From NCBI RefSeq assembly GCF_000427645.1, contig NZ_KE386571.1, forward strand, positions 1,105,676 through 1,169,675: a DNA stretch of 64,000 nucleotides. The letters are read 5' to 3'. Origin of the DNA: Sphingomonas phyllosphaerae FA2 (GTDB taxonomy: Bacteria; Pseudomonadota; Alphaproteobacteria; Sphingomonadales; Sphingomonadaceae). Below, one piece after another: positions 28,986 through 37,625 of the stretch. A model generated the notes under the pieces. The model worked only from the letters and a program-made list of their open reading frames with translations, was not told the DNA's origin and ran no database searches. A program made the position numbers and the translations under genes. How positions within the stretch are numbered: position 1 is the stretch's first letter; every line of letters begins with the position of its first letter.

Positions 28986-29594
28986 TTACTTGGTTTGGCT
29001 TTGCAGGAATGCTGTCAGTGCGTGCCTCAGCGCATCCTGCTCTGTCGTTACGCTATTGTCATAGGGGAAATCAGTCACCCGCATAGGAAGCGATATGTCG
29101 CCCCTTAGCAGTGCCGCGAAACCACGCCGGATCGTCTCGGCATCAGCCTCAATCGCCGCATGACCCTCGGGGTAGTAAACGTCTTTTTCAAGCTCTGAGC
29201 GGCTGAAACTGTATCCCAAATACGTGGACATCTTATAAAGCATGTCCAAGAAAGCTCGTTGCCTCTCTATAACAGCAGCCTCGGTTGAGAGACTTTTGTC
29301 TGCCAGTAGATCAAGATAAGTGTGCCAGTCATCGACTATCGCTTTGAGCTTCGGTTTTCGGCCGTAGAACTCCACCGGCACTGCGTTGATTGCCTCAACG
29401 TGCGCCGCTGCCAACCGAGCGGCACGCGTAGTCATCAGCGCCCGGAAGATGGCGACCCGGCGGTCCTCAATAGCTCTGCCACGTTCAAGCCACTTCTGAG
29501 CTTGGACAGCAAGGATCGGGCCGGCAACAGTAGCCGCTATAATGAGCGTATCGGAGAACTTAAGTGCCCAAAAGCTCACTTCCGTTGCCGGCAT
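28986..29594 (-). CDS. Hypothetical protein (DUF6680-like), integrated-element cargo
   Basis: A 202-residue protein starting MPATEVSFWALKFSDTLIIAATVAGPILAVQAQKWLER: one N-terminal membrane helix, then a helical cytosolic part (RVAIFRALMTTRAARLAAAHVEAINAVPVEFYGR, a block I associate with DUF6680). No catalytic motif is visible and the function is unknown. Base composition is lower in GC than the surrounding genes (many AT-ending codons such as ttt, gta, aag), which suggests transfer. GGGGGAAGT provides a strong ribosome site, and the start lies 8 nt after the stop of the decayed integrase, so the two came in together. Confidence 0.8.
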   Translation of the reverse strand: MPATEVSFWALKFSDTLIIAATVAGPILAVQAQKWLERGRAIEDRRVAIFRALMTTRAARLAAAHVEAINAVPVEFYGRKPKLKAIVDDWHTYLDLLADKSLSTEAAVIERQRAFLDMLYKMSTYLGYSFSRSELEKDVYYPEGHAAIEADAETIRRGFAALLRGDISLPMRVTDFPYDNSVTTEQDALRHALTAFLQSQTK

Positions 29595-29602
29595 ACTTCC
29601 CC

Positions 29603-30150
29603 CTACGCGGCCACGCTCGCAATCGGCGTGACGTTTGATCGGCCCTTGAGGTTGTTAGCCCAAGCCGCCATTAGCTCAAGCCGCTGCTCCAGATAATTAG
29701 TGCGCAGGTACGCCGCCCGCGCGGCATTCATATCCTTTTTGGGCAAGTGCTGTTTCCAACACCTCGCCCGCAATGACGTTGCCTCAGCGCCTCAATCGCG
29801 AAAGCAGAAACAAGCCAGCTTACGAGCGGTGATAGCCGGCGTGACGGCATGAAGCGTCTTGTTGATTGCCACGTTAGACAGCAGCCCGCCGGTAGGACCG
29901 GGGAACATCCTGCCGACAATAGCCGCGATTGTCGACTGGACAGCGCGGGCGAGCTTCGCACGCGCCCGCTCAGCCATCGTGGCGAGGATCAAAAGAGCCT
30001 CCGCGCTCAGCGGGACGGTGTGAGCCTCCTCGCGCCTTCATGCGCGCCTCACGGGTGTGCCAGAGGGCCTTGCCGCGGTCGATCTCACTCCACTTCGCGC
30101 CGCGCACTTCCATCGACGTTGCGGCGGTCGGAACGCTGAAGCGGGGGGCA
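29603..30150 (-). pseudogene. Decayed tyrosine recombinase (phage/island integrase)
   Basis: Only the C-terminal catalytic half is recognisable, in broken frames. Reading on the minus strand: SMEVRGAKWSEIDRGKALWH and RMKAR around 30140-30030; a frameshift; EEAHTVPLSAEALLILATMAE, then LLSNVAINKTLHAV; an in-frame TGA at 29792-29794 exactly where FRDW should have Trp; then GAEATSLRARCW...AARAAYLRTNYLEQRLELMAAWANNL to the stop at 29603. The catalytic Arg of the first block and the HxxR block are also lost; the late Tyr remains. Together with the position 220 bp from tRNA-Ser this is the relic of a tRNA-targeting integrase. Confidence 0.85.
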
Positions 30151-30369
30151 AGCGCGGGGGTGCTGTCCATCTTTGCTGAGCGCTGCCATGATCGTCGGAA
30201 CCTCCTGCCACGCCGGCGCTGCGTGCTGTTTGACCGTGCCCCCAAAGTGCCCCCAGAATCGGGGCGCTGCGTTGAGGTTTTCTGTAACTCAATGAGACAA
30301 TCAGCAAGGCGCTCCACGAGGGGAAGACAGCCCTTACGGTGCCAATTGAGACAACCTGAAACCCTGCGG

Positions 30370-30459
30370 TGGCGGAAGAGGTGGGATTCGAACCCACGGA
30401 GAGCTTGCACCCTCGCTGGTTTTCAAGACCAGTGCCTTAAACCGCTCGGCCACTCTTCC
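30370..30459 (-). tRNA. tRNA-Ser (anticodon TGA)
   Basis: A 90-nt gene with the long variable arm of serine tRNA and encoded CCA. Acceptor GGAAGAG pairs with CTCTTCC, discriminator G; the anticodon arm is CTGGT-CTTGAAA-ACCAG with TGA; the T arm is GTGGGTTCGAATCCCAC. Its 3' end points towards the integrase remnant, as expected for an attachment site. Confidence 0.96.
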
Positions 30460-30596
30460 CGACGCGCGGTGCGGATGCCTATGGCAGCAAGGCTCGGGCG
30501 TATTCAACCCCCTCGCTGCGGGTGCGGCCATCCGTGCTGTCGGTGCGATGATTTGCGGTACCGCCACCGCACGCGCTGTGCCAGAACCGGGCGATC

Positions 30597-31625
30597 ATGA
30601 AAGCGGTAACAACTCTCACGCGCGGTCTGGCCGCAGGGGCGTGCCTGATCGCGCCGACGATCGCCTCGGCACAGGACGACAGCGGGTTCCGGGCCTATCT
30701 GACGCAGGTGCGCGGGCGGGCACTGGCCGCCGGCGTGACCGCCGCAACGGTCGACAACGTGCTGCCCACGCTGACCTTCAACCCGCGCGTCGTGGCGCTC
30801 GATCAGCAACAGCCAGAGGCGCGCCCCAACGCGCCGGTCCCGCGCTTTGCGCCCTATCGCACCATGCACGTCGATACCGCGCGGATTTCGCGCGGCCGCG
30901 CCACCTACACCGCACAGCGCGCGCGGCTGGCGCGGGTCGAGGCGGCGACCGGCGTGCCCGAGGAGATCATGGTCGCGATCTGGGGGCATGAAACCAATTA
31001 CGGCAGCTACACCGGCAATTTCGATACGGTGCGCAGCCTTGCCAGCCTCGCCTACGAGGGCCGCCGCCGCCCATTGTTCGAGGGCGAGTTGATCGCCGCG
31101 CTCAAGATGATCGACCGCGGCGTGTCACGGACGCAGCTCACCGGCAGCTGGGCGGGGGCGATGGGCAACCCGCAATTCCTGCCGTCGATCTACCTGCGCT
31201 TGGCCAAGGACGGCGATGGCGATGGTCGCGCCGACATCTGGAACTCGGCGGCGGACACGCTGGCGTCGATCGGCAATTACTTCGTCCAGGCCGGCTGGCG
31301 GCGTGGCCAGCCGTGGGGCGTCGCGGTGAACGTGCCCTCCAGCTTCGACCGTACGGAGGTCCGCAACCGGCTCGTCTCGCCGCGCTGCCCGCGCGTGTTC
31401 GAGCGGCACAGCGCATGGCGTTCGATGGCGGAGTGGCGCGCGCTCGGCGTGTCGGCGCAAAGCCGCACGCTCGCCGACGACGTGCAGGCGACGCTGATCG
31501 AACCGGACGGCCCCGGCCAGACCGCCTACCTGCTGACCGGCAATTACCGCGTGATCCTCGACTATAATTGCTCGAACTTCTACGCGCTGTCGGTCGGCCT
31601 GCTCGCCGATGCGATTGCGTCATAG
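30597..31625 (+). CDS. Lytic murein transglycosylase, MltB-like
   Basis: A 342-residue periplasmic enzyme that cleaves the MurNAc-GlcNAc bond of peptidoglycan with anhydro ring formation. A signal peptide (LAAGACLIAPTIASAQ) is followed by the SLT_2 domain: SGFRAYLTQVRGRALAAGV, then the catalytic Glu132 in WGHETNYGSYTG, GSWAGAMGNPQFLPSIYL, and DIWNSAADTLASIGNYFVQAGW. The C-terminal part has the usual NYRVILDYNCSNFYALSVGLLAD. It is 60 bp upstream of a DD-carboxypeptidase gene on the same strand, another peptidoglycan enzyme. Confidence 0.94.
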   Translation: MKAVTTLTRGLAAGACLIAPTIASAQDDSGFRAYLTQVRGRALAAGVTAATVDNVLPTLTFNPRVVALDQQQPEARPNAPVPRFAPYRTMHVDTARISRGRATYTAQRARLARVEAATGVPEEIMVAIWGHETNYGSYTGNFDTVRSLASLAYEGRRRPLFEGELIAALKMIDRGVSRTQLTGSWAGAMGNPQFLPSIYLRLAKDGDGDGRADIWNSAADTLASIGNYFVQAGWRRGQPWGVAVNVPSSFDRTEVRNRLVSPRCPRVFERHSAWRSMAEWRALGVSAQSRTLADDVQATLIEPDGPGQTAYLLTGNYRVILDYNCSNFYALSVGLLADAIAS

Positions 31626-31686
31626 CGGTGGCGCGCTATGGCATGACGCCGACCCATCTTCTTCGCTTCGACACACGGAACCCTCA

Positions 31687-32853
31687 ATGACCAAGCTGCT
31701 GACCGTCCTCGCGCTTCCCGCTGCCGTCGTCGCGCTGGCGATGCCCGCCGTCGCCGCCGCGCCGCAGTTCGACACGCCCGCGCCGGTCGCGTTCATGGAG
31801 GATCTGTCGTCGGGCGCGGTGCTGTTCGCGCGCGACGCGGATCGCCGGATGCCGCCGGCGTCGATGGCGAAGATGATGACCGTCTACACCGCGTTCCAGA
31901 TGATCGCGCACGGCGACCTGAAGCTCGACACCGAGTTCGAGGTGCGGCCGGAGACGTGGCAGAAGTGGCACGGGCCGCAGGCGGGATCGACGATGTTCCT
32001 GTCGTCGGGCGAGCGCGTGTCGGTCGCCAACCTGCTGTACGGCATCGTCACCTTGTCGGGGAACGATGCGTGCATCGTGCTGGCCGAGGGCATTTCGGGC
32101 ACCGAACAGGCGTTTGTCGAGCGGATGAACGAGGATGCCGCGAAGCTGGGGCTCAAGAACAGCCACTTCGGCACCGCGAACGGCTGGCCGGACGGCGGCG
32201 TCACCTATGTCACCGCGCGCGATCTCGCCACGCTGGCCGCCGCGACGATCCAGCAACACCCGAAGCTCTACAAGCAATTCTACTCGCGCCGCGATTTCAC
32301 CTGGGGCAAGACGATGGGCGCCGGTCAGGCGATCACCCAGGCCAATCGCGACCCGCTGCTGGGCCGCGTCGCCGGCGCCGACGGGCTGAAGACCGGCCAC
32401 ACCGAGGAGGCCGGCTACGGCTTCACCGGCTCGGCCGAACAGAACGGCCGCCGGCTGGTGATGGTGCTCGCCGGGCTGACCAGCTTCAATCAGCGCGCGA
32501 CGGAATCGGTGCGCTTCATGGAATGGGGCTTTCGCGCGTGGCAGGCCAAGCCGGTCGTCAAGGCCGGCCGCGAGGTCGGCACCGCCGCAGTCCAGCTCGG
32601 CAGCGCGCGCGAGGTGAAGCTGGTCGCGCCCAAGGACCTGACCGTCACGATCCCCTCGGGCAGCCGTCCGAAGCTCGCTGCGAAGATCGTCTATGACGGC
32701 CCGATCAAGGCGCCGATCAAGCAGGGCGCGCATATCGCCGATCTCGTCGTCTCGTCGCCGGGCCTGCCCGAGCAGCGGATGCCGCTGGTCGCGGGCGGCG
32801 ACGTCGGCGAGGCGGGCTTTTTCGGCCGCGCGTGGCAGGGCCTGTTCGGCTGA
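31687..32853 (+). CDS. D-alanyl-D-alanine carboxypeptidase (PBP5/6 family)
   Basis: A 388-residue low-molecular-weight penicillin-binding protein that removes the terminal D-Ala of pentapeptides in the periplasm. The signal peptide ends near AAAPQF. The active-site motifs are intact: Ser59-M-A-Lys62 (SxxK), SGN in LSGNDACIVLAEG, and KTG in LKTGHTEEAGYGFTG. The C-terminal PBP5 domain follows and ends in an amphipathic tail (GEAGFFGRAWQGLFG) that can anchor it to the inner membrane. ATG at 31687 is chosen because it begins the signal peptide. Confidence 0.95.
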   Translation: MTKLLTVLALPAAVVALAMPAVAAAPQFDTPAPVAFMEDLSSGAVLFARDADRRMPPASMAKMMTVYTAFQMIAHGDLKLDTEFEVRPETWQKWHGPQAGSTMFLSSGERVSVANLLYGIVTLSGNDACIVLAEGISGTEQAFVERMNEDAAKLGLKNSHFGTANGWPDGGVTYVTARDLATLAAATIQQHPKLYKQFYSRRDFTWGKTMGAGQAITQANRDPLLGRVAGADGLKTGHTEEAGYGFTGSAEQNGRRLVMVLAGLTSFNQRATESVRFMEWGFRAWQAKPVVKAGREVGTAAVQLGSAREVKLVAPKDLTVTIPSGSRPKLAAKIVYDGPIKAPIKQGAHIADLVVSSPGLPEQRMPLVAGGDVGEAGFFGRAWQGLFG

Positions 32854-32867
32854 TCGGTAGCAGCGCG

Positions 32868-33497
32868 GTGACAAAAGGGCGGTTCCTCAGCCTCGAAGGC
32901 GGGGAAGGGGCGGGCAAGTCGACGCAGGTCCGCGCGCTCGCCGCCGCGCTCGGCGACCGCGGCATCGATACCGTCGTGACCCGCGAACCGGGCGGCAGCG
33001 AGGGGGCCGAGGCGATCCGCGCCCTTCTGATGCAGGGCGACGCAACCCGCTGGAGCGCGCGCGCCGAGGCGTTGCTGTTCGCCGCCGCGCGCGCCGACCA
33101 TGTCGAAAAGGTGATCCGTCCCGCGCTCGACGCCGGTCGCTGGGTGATCTGCGACCGCTACATCGACTCGACCCGCGCCTATCAGGGCGTAGCCGGCGGG
33201 ATCGACGATCGCGCGATCCTCGCGCTGCACGATTTCGGATCGTCGGGGCTGCTCCCCGATCGCACCTTCCTGCTCACGCTCCCGGCCGAGGTCGGCGCAG
33301 CGCGCGCCGCCGCCCGCGACGGTGTCGCCGCAGACCGCTTCGCGCGCCGCGACCCGCGCTTTCACGCCGCGGTCGCCGCGGCCTTCGACGATTTCGCCAC
33401 CAGCGAGCCGGCGCGCTTCAGTCGGATCGACGCGACGCAGCCGCCGGCGGTGGTGACCGCAGCGATGCTCGACGCGCTCGCGGACCTGCTCCCGTGA
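32868..33497 (+). CDS. tmk: Thymidylate kinase
   Basis: Phosphorylates dTMP to dTDP, cytosolic. The 209-residue protein has the P-loop EGGEGAGKST, the substrate motif CDRYIDSTRAYQG and an arginine-containing lid region (RARAAARDGVAADRFARRD). GTG at 32868 gives MTKGRFLSLEGGEGAGK, the standard N-terminus; the frame upstream overlaps the carboxypeptidase gene. The holB start overlaps its stop (GTGA), the usual tmk-holB pair. Confidence 0.95.
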   Translation: MTKGRFLSLEGGEGAGKSTQVRALAAALGDRGIDTVVTREPGGSEGAEAIRALLMQGDATRWSARAEALLFAAARADHVEKVIRPALDAGRWVICDRYIDSTRAYQGVAGGIDDRAILALHDFGSSGLLPDRTFLLTLPAEVGAARAAARDGVAADRFARRDPRFHAAVAAAFDDFATSEPARFSRIDATQPPAVVTAAMLDALADLLP

Positions 33498-34474
33498 CGA
33501 CGGTGCGCGGCCATCGCGCCGCGATCGACGCGTTTCTGGCGGCGAGCACCGGCGGTGCGCTCCACCACGCCTGGCTGCTCGCCGGGCCGCTGGGCGTGGG
33601 AAAGGCCACCTTCGCGCAAGCCGCGGCGCTGCGGCTGCTCGCCGATGCGATGATGCCCTGCACGCTGCCCCCCGGGCTCGCGGTCCCCGACGATCACCCC
33701 GCCGCGAAGCTGATGGCGGCGGGATCGCACCCCGATCTGCGCGTGCTGCGCCGGCTCGCGAAGAAGGACAAGGAAGACGAACTCGCGCGGTCGATCACCG
33801 TCGATCAGATTCGCAGCCTCGGCCCGTTCCTCGGCACGATGCCCTCGCTGTCGCCGCGCCGCGTGATCGTGATCGACGCCGCCGACGATCTCGAACGCCC
33901 CGGCGCGTCGAACGCCTTGCTCAAGAGCCTAGAGGAGCCCCCCGCCGGCACGGTGTTCCTGCTGGTCAGCCATGCGCCCGGCCGGCTGCTTCCGACGATC
34001 CGCTCACGCTGCCGGTTGCTGCGCTTCGACCCGCTCGACGACGCAGACATGGCCGCGGTGCTCGCAGAAGCATTGCCCGAAGCGGACGCCGACGAGCGCG
34101 CGGCGTTGGTGCGGATCGGGGAGGGCGCACCCGGCCGCGCGATCGGCTATGCCGGCCTCGATCTCGGCGCGCTCGACACCGCGATCGAGGCGATCGGGCG
34201 CGATGGCGATCCGATGCTCACCCGCCGCGCCGCGCTCGCGCGGGCCCTGTCGCCCAAGGCGGCGCAGCCCCGTTATGAAGCGTTCCTCGATCGCGTCCCC
34301 ACCGTCATCGCGCGCATGACCGCCTTGCGTGTCGGCGACGATCTGCGTGCCGCGCTCGACGCCTATGACGAGGCGCGCAAGGTCGCCGCCGCCGCCCGCA
34401 GCCTGTCGCTGGATACGCAGGGCACCGTCTACGAACTCACCGGGATCGTCGCACGGCTGGCGGAGCCGCGGTAG
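33494..34474 (+). CDS. holB: DNA polymerase III subunit delta'
   Basis: Clamp-loader subunit that works with delta and tau/gamma to load the beta clamp. The 326-residue protein has HHAWLLAGPLGVGKATFAQAAALRLL, a P-loop-like motif, then VDQIRSLGPFLG, VIVIDAADDLERPGASNALLKSLEEPPAGTVFLLVSHAPGRLLPTIRSRCRLLRF (box with SRC) and a helical collar domain. GTG start overlaps the tmk stop by 4 nt. In many alphaproteobacteria metG and tatD follow holB; here a GNAT gene on the opposite strand intervenes. Confidence 0.94.
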   Translation: MTTVRGHRAAIDAFLAASTGGALHHAWLLAGPLGVGKATFAQAAALRLLADAMMPCTLPPGLAVPDDHPAAKLMAAGSHPDLRVLRRLAKKDKEDELARSITVDQIRSLGPFLGTMPSLSPRRVIVIDAADDLERPGASNALLKSLEEPPAGTVFLLVSHAPGRLLPTIRSRCRLLRFDPLDDADMAAVLAEALPEADADERAALVRIGEGAPGRAIGYAGLDLGALDTAIEAIGRDGDPMLTRRAALARALSPKAAQPRYEAFLDRVPTVIARMTALRVGDDLRAALDAYDEARKVAAAARSLSLDTQGTVYELTGIVARLAEPR

Positions 34475-34610
34475 GGTTTGATCCGCGCGGCTTGAACCGT
34501 TTCCCATCGTCACGCCGGCGAATTGCGAGGATCCGCCCATACACGGGAGATTTAGCCTTCCGCCTTCTCCCGCAAGCATCAATTTCCGGGCGAGGTGTGA
34601 ACCGGGTATT

Positions 34611-35072
34611 CTATTCGACCGTGAAGACCTTTTGCACAATGCCTTTTGATGTGCGGTAGGTCTGGAGGCCCATCGCCTCATAGTAGCGGAGGCCCGACTG
34701 ATTATCGGCGCCGATATAAGCATCGATCTTCTTTAGTCCCGATTGTTCTACCGCCTCCCGGCTAGATCGAAAAAGCGCGCTTCCTACGCCTTTTCGATGC
34801 GCACGCGGACTGATGTGGGTGCCGATGATCCCCCAGCCCGCCGGCACGTCGTAACGGTTGCCCGCTTCCGCTCGAACCAAGGATTGAAAGCCGAGAACAA
34901 GCCCTTCGTCGTCAATCGCTACCGTACAACGAATACTGCTTGGGTTGGCGATGTATTGTCGGGTCACAAACGCTTCATCGTTTGGCCGGTCCCGACCTGT
35001 ATGCGCGATTATCTCGCGTAGAACTCGGCTCATAGCCGGCGCGTCATCGAGCGACGCTATGCGGGTGTCCAT
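34611..35072 (-). CDS. GNAT family N-acetyltransferase
   Basis: A 153-residue single-domain acetyltransferase. The acetyl-CoA motif A is visible as THISPRAHRKGVGSALFRSSREA (R-x-x-G-V-G), with motif B as NQSGLRYYEAMGLQTYR. Substrate unknown. The gene interrupts an otherwise conserved plus-strand holB-metG-tatD order and has lower GC third positions than its neighbours (ttt, gat, att codons are frequent), so it may have been inserted. Confidence 0.85.
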   Translation of the reverse strand: MDTRIASLDDAPAMSRVLREIIAHTGRDRPNDEAFVTRQYIANPSSIRCTVAIDDEGLVLGFQSLVRAEAGNRYDVPAGWGIIGTHISPRAHRKGVGSALFRSSREAVEQSGLKKIDAYIGADNQSGLRYYEAMGLQTYRTSKGIVQKVFTVE

Positions 35073-35295
35073 ATATTCCCAACCCCTGTCCCAGCGCGCA
35101 CCCTATCCGCTGGTATGCGCGACTTGCAAATGAGCGACGACAATCCCTCCCATTTGGGAACGTCGACCGAACCGGACACCGTGGCGGCGTACGCGATCAC
35201 GTCACTCCCCAACATCCGTGGCGAACGCGGCGAGCCCCGCGCGACTCGGTTACCGCCCGCTTGTTCTGGCGGGCATCAAACCCTAGGACGGCGGC

Positions 35296-36846
35296 ATGGG
35301 CGAACCCTTCTACATCACCACCGCGATCAGCTATCCCAACGGCCGTCCGCATATCGGCCATGCCTATGAGGCGATCGCCGCCGATGCGATCGCGCGCTTC
35401 CAGCGACAGGCCGGGCGCGACGTTCGTTTCCAGACTGGCACCGACGAACACGGGCTGAAGATGGTGCAGACCGCGCGCGACAAGGGTGTCGAGGTCCGCG
35501 CGCTGGCCGACGAAATGTCTGGCTATTTCAAGTCGATGTGTGACGCCTTGAGCATCAGCTATGATCGCTTCATTCGCACCACCGACGCCGATCATCATCG
35601 GGCCAGCCAGGCGCTGTGGCGCGCGATGGCGGCCTCCGATGATCTGTATCTCGATCGCTACGAGGGCTGGTATTCGGTCCGCGACGAGGCGTTCTACGAT
35701 GAAAAGGAACTGGTCGAAGGGCAGGGGGGCGAGAAGCTGTCGCCGCAGGGCACCCCGGTGACATGGACCGCGGAGGAGACATGGTTCTTCCGCCTTTCCA
35801 AATACGAGCAGCCGCTGCTCGATTTCTACGCCGCCAACCCCGACTTCATCCGCCCGGAATCGCGTCGCAACGAAATCCTGCGCTTCGTCGAGGGCGGGCT
35901 TTCTGACCTGTCCGTGTCGCGGACCAGCTTCGACTGGGGCGTGCCGGTGCCCGACAGCCCCGGGCACGTCATGTACGTCTGGGTCGACGCGCTCACCAAC
36001 TATCTGACCGGCGCGGGCTATCGCGATGGCGAGATGCCGCACTGGCCCGCCGACCTGCATCTGATCGGCAAAGACATTGTCCGTTTCCACGCGGTCTATT
36101 GGCCGGCGTTCCTGATGTCGGCCGGCGTGGCGCTGCCAAAGACCGTCTTCGGCCACGGCTTTCTGCTCCACCGCGGCGAGAAGATGTCGAAGAGCCTCGG
36201 CAACGTCGTCGATCCGCTCGATCTGGCGAACGCCTTCGGCGTCGATGGCCTGCGCTATTTCCTGCTCCGCGAGGTGAGTTTCGGACAGGACGGCAGCTAC
36301 GCCGCCGATGCGATCGTCACCCGCGTCAACGCCGAGCTGGCGAACGCCTTCGGCAATCTGGCGCAGCGCACGCTGTCGTTCATCGCCAAGAACCTCGGTG
36401 GCGCGCTGCCCGACGCCGGGCGCGCCGAGGTCGCTGATGGCCAGTTGATCGAGGAAGTCGTGGTCGCCTGCGCGGGCTTCAAGGCAGCCTTCGGCGACCT
36501 GATGCTTAGCCAGGGTATCGAGGCCTGGATGCGCGGCGTCTTCGCTTGCAATCAGTACATTGATGCGCAGGCCCCGTGGGCGCTCCGCAAGACCGACGCC
36601 GAGCGGATGCATGCGGTGCTCGGCACGCTGGTCCGTGCGATCCGCATGCTCGCGATCACGATCCTGCCGGTGGTACCGGCCGGGGCGGGGCGGGTGCTCG
36701 ACCTGCTCGGGGTGGAAGACCGTAGCCACGCCGCGATCGACGACGACGGCTGGTACGCGCGACAGGCTGCGGCGGGCTTCGTGCTTGGAACTCCGACACC
36801 GGCGTTCCCGCGCCTCGAAATGCCCGCAGAAGCGGAGCCCGCCTGA
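35296..36846 (+). CDS. metG: Methionine--tRNA ligase (short form)
   Basis: Charges initiator and elongator tRNA-Met. The 516-residue protein has PHIGHAYE (HIGH), GTDEHG, the KMSKS loop in GEKMSKSLGNVVDP, and the anticodon-binding helices. It lacks the C-terminal EMAP/Trbp111-like tRNA-binding domain and the four-Cys zinc knuckle, as in other short alphaproteobacterial enzymes. The 220-bp leader contains a small GC hairpin (35255-35274: GCCCGC/GCGGGC, 8-nt loop) ahead of the ribosome site. tatD overlaps its stop by 1 nt. Confidence 0.96.
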   Translation: MGEPFYITTAISYPNGRPHIGHAYEAIAADAIARFQRQAGRDVRFQTGTDEHGLKMVQTARDKGVEVRALADEMSGYFKSMCDALSISYDRFIRTTDADHHRASQALWRAMAASDDLYLDRYEGWYSVRDEAFYDEKELVEGQGGEKLSPQGTPVTWTAEETWFFRLSKYEQPLLDFYAANPDFIRPESRRNEILRFVEGGLSDLSVSRTSFDWGVPVPDSPGHVMYVWVDALTNYLTGAGYRDGEMPHWPADLHLIGKDIVRFHAVYWPAFLMSAGVALPKTVFGHGFLLHRGEKMSKSLGNVVDPLDLANAFGVDGLRYFLLREVSFGQDGSYAADAIVTRVNAELANAFGNLAQRTLSFIAKNLGGALPDAGRAEVADGQLIEEVVVACAGFKAAFGDLMLSQGIEAWMRGVFACNQYIDAQAPWALRKTDAERMHAVLGTLVRAIRMLAITILPVVPAGAGRVLDLLGVEDRSHAAIDDDGWYARQAAAGFVLGTPTPAFPRLEMPAEAEPA

Positions 36847-37625
36847 TGCTCGCCGACAGCCATTGCCACCTCAATTACAAGGGCTTGGTCGAGGAACAGC
36901 AGGCGGTGCTCGAACGCGCCCGCGCGCGCGGTGTGACCGCGATGCTCAACATCGCGACGCGTGAGAGCGAATGGGACGACGTGCTCGCCACCGCCGAGCG
37001 CGAACCCGACGTGTGGGCGACCGTCGGCATCCACCCGCACGAGGCCGACGCGCACCCGCATGTCGACACCGCCAAGCTGGTCGCACGCGGCCGCCACCCG
37101 CGGGTGGTCGGCGTCGGCGAGAGCGGGCTCGACTATCACTACGATCATTCCGATCGTGCCCGCCAGCAGGCCAGCTTCCGCGCGCACATCGCCGCCGCGC
37201 GTGAATTGCAGGTTCCAATCGTCGTTCACACCCGCGACGCTGAGGAGGACACGTTGAAAATCCTGCGCGAGGAAATGGAGCAGGGAATGTATCCCGGCGT
37301 GATCCATTGCTTCACGGCAAGCGCCGCTTTCGCCACCGCGGCGCTCGAACTCGGTTTCTACATTTCTATTTCCGGCATCGTGACGTTCCGGAACGCCATC
37401 GATCTGCAACAGACGGCGTCTGGTCTGCCCCGCGAACGGCTCCTGATTGAAACCGACGCACCCTTTCTTGCGCCGATTCCGCACCGCGGTAAGCCCGGCG
37501 AACCGTCGTTCGTCGCCGACACCGCGGCTTTTCTGGCCAAGTTGCGCGGTGAGGAAGTGACCGAATTACAGCGGTATACAGCAGAAAACTTCCACCGCCT
37601 CTTCAGCAAGACGAACGTCGCGTGA
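36846..37625 (+). CDS. TatD family metal-dependent deoxyribonuclease
   Basis: A 259-residue TIM-barrel hydrolase. Metal ligands are visible in DSHCHLNY (HxH), GESGLDYHYD, VVHTRDAEEDT, GVIHCFTAS and ETDAPFLAP. Family members (YcfH, TatD) are Mg-dependent 3'-exonucleases or quality-control DNases. Its ATG shares one base with the metG stop (TGATG) and the next gene starts inside its stop (GTGA), so translation is coupled along metG-tatD-MBL-small membrane protein. Confidence 0.93.
   Translation: MLADSHCHLNYKGLVEEQQAVLERARARGVTAMLNIATRESEWDDVLATAEREPDVWATVGIHPHEADAHPHVDTAKLVARGRHPRVVGVGESGLDYHYDHSDRARQQASFRAHIAAARELQVPIVVHTRDAEEDTLKILREEMEQGMYPGVIHCFTASAAFATAALELGFYISISGIVTFRNAIDLQQTASGLPRERLLIETDAPFLAPIPHRGKPGEPSFVADTAAFLAKLRGEEVTELQRYTAENFHRLFSKTNVA

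Noticed and set aside
29603..30150. Functional integrase
   Set aside because: Frameshift, internal stop at the FRDW tryptophan and loss of catalytic Arg/His positions show decay.
35115..35369. Short frame in the metG leader as a possible leader peptide
   Set aside because: Runs into metG in another frame, has no run of Met codons, and no attenuator or T-box-like structure was seen beyond one small hairpin.
35197..36729. A 510-codon minus-strand frame opposite metG
   Set aside because: Shadow of metG codon bias; no recognisable motif.
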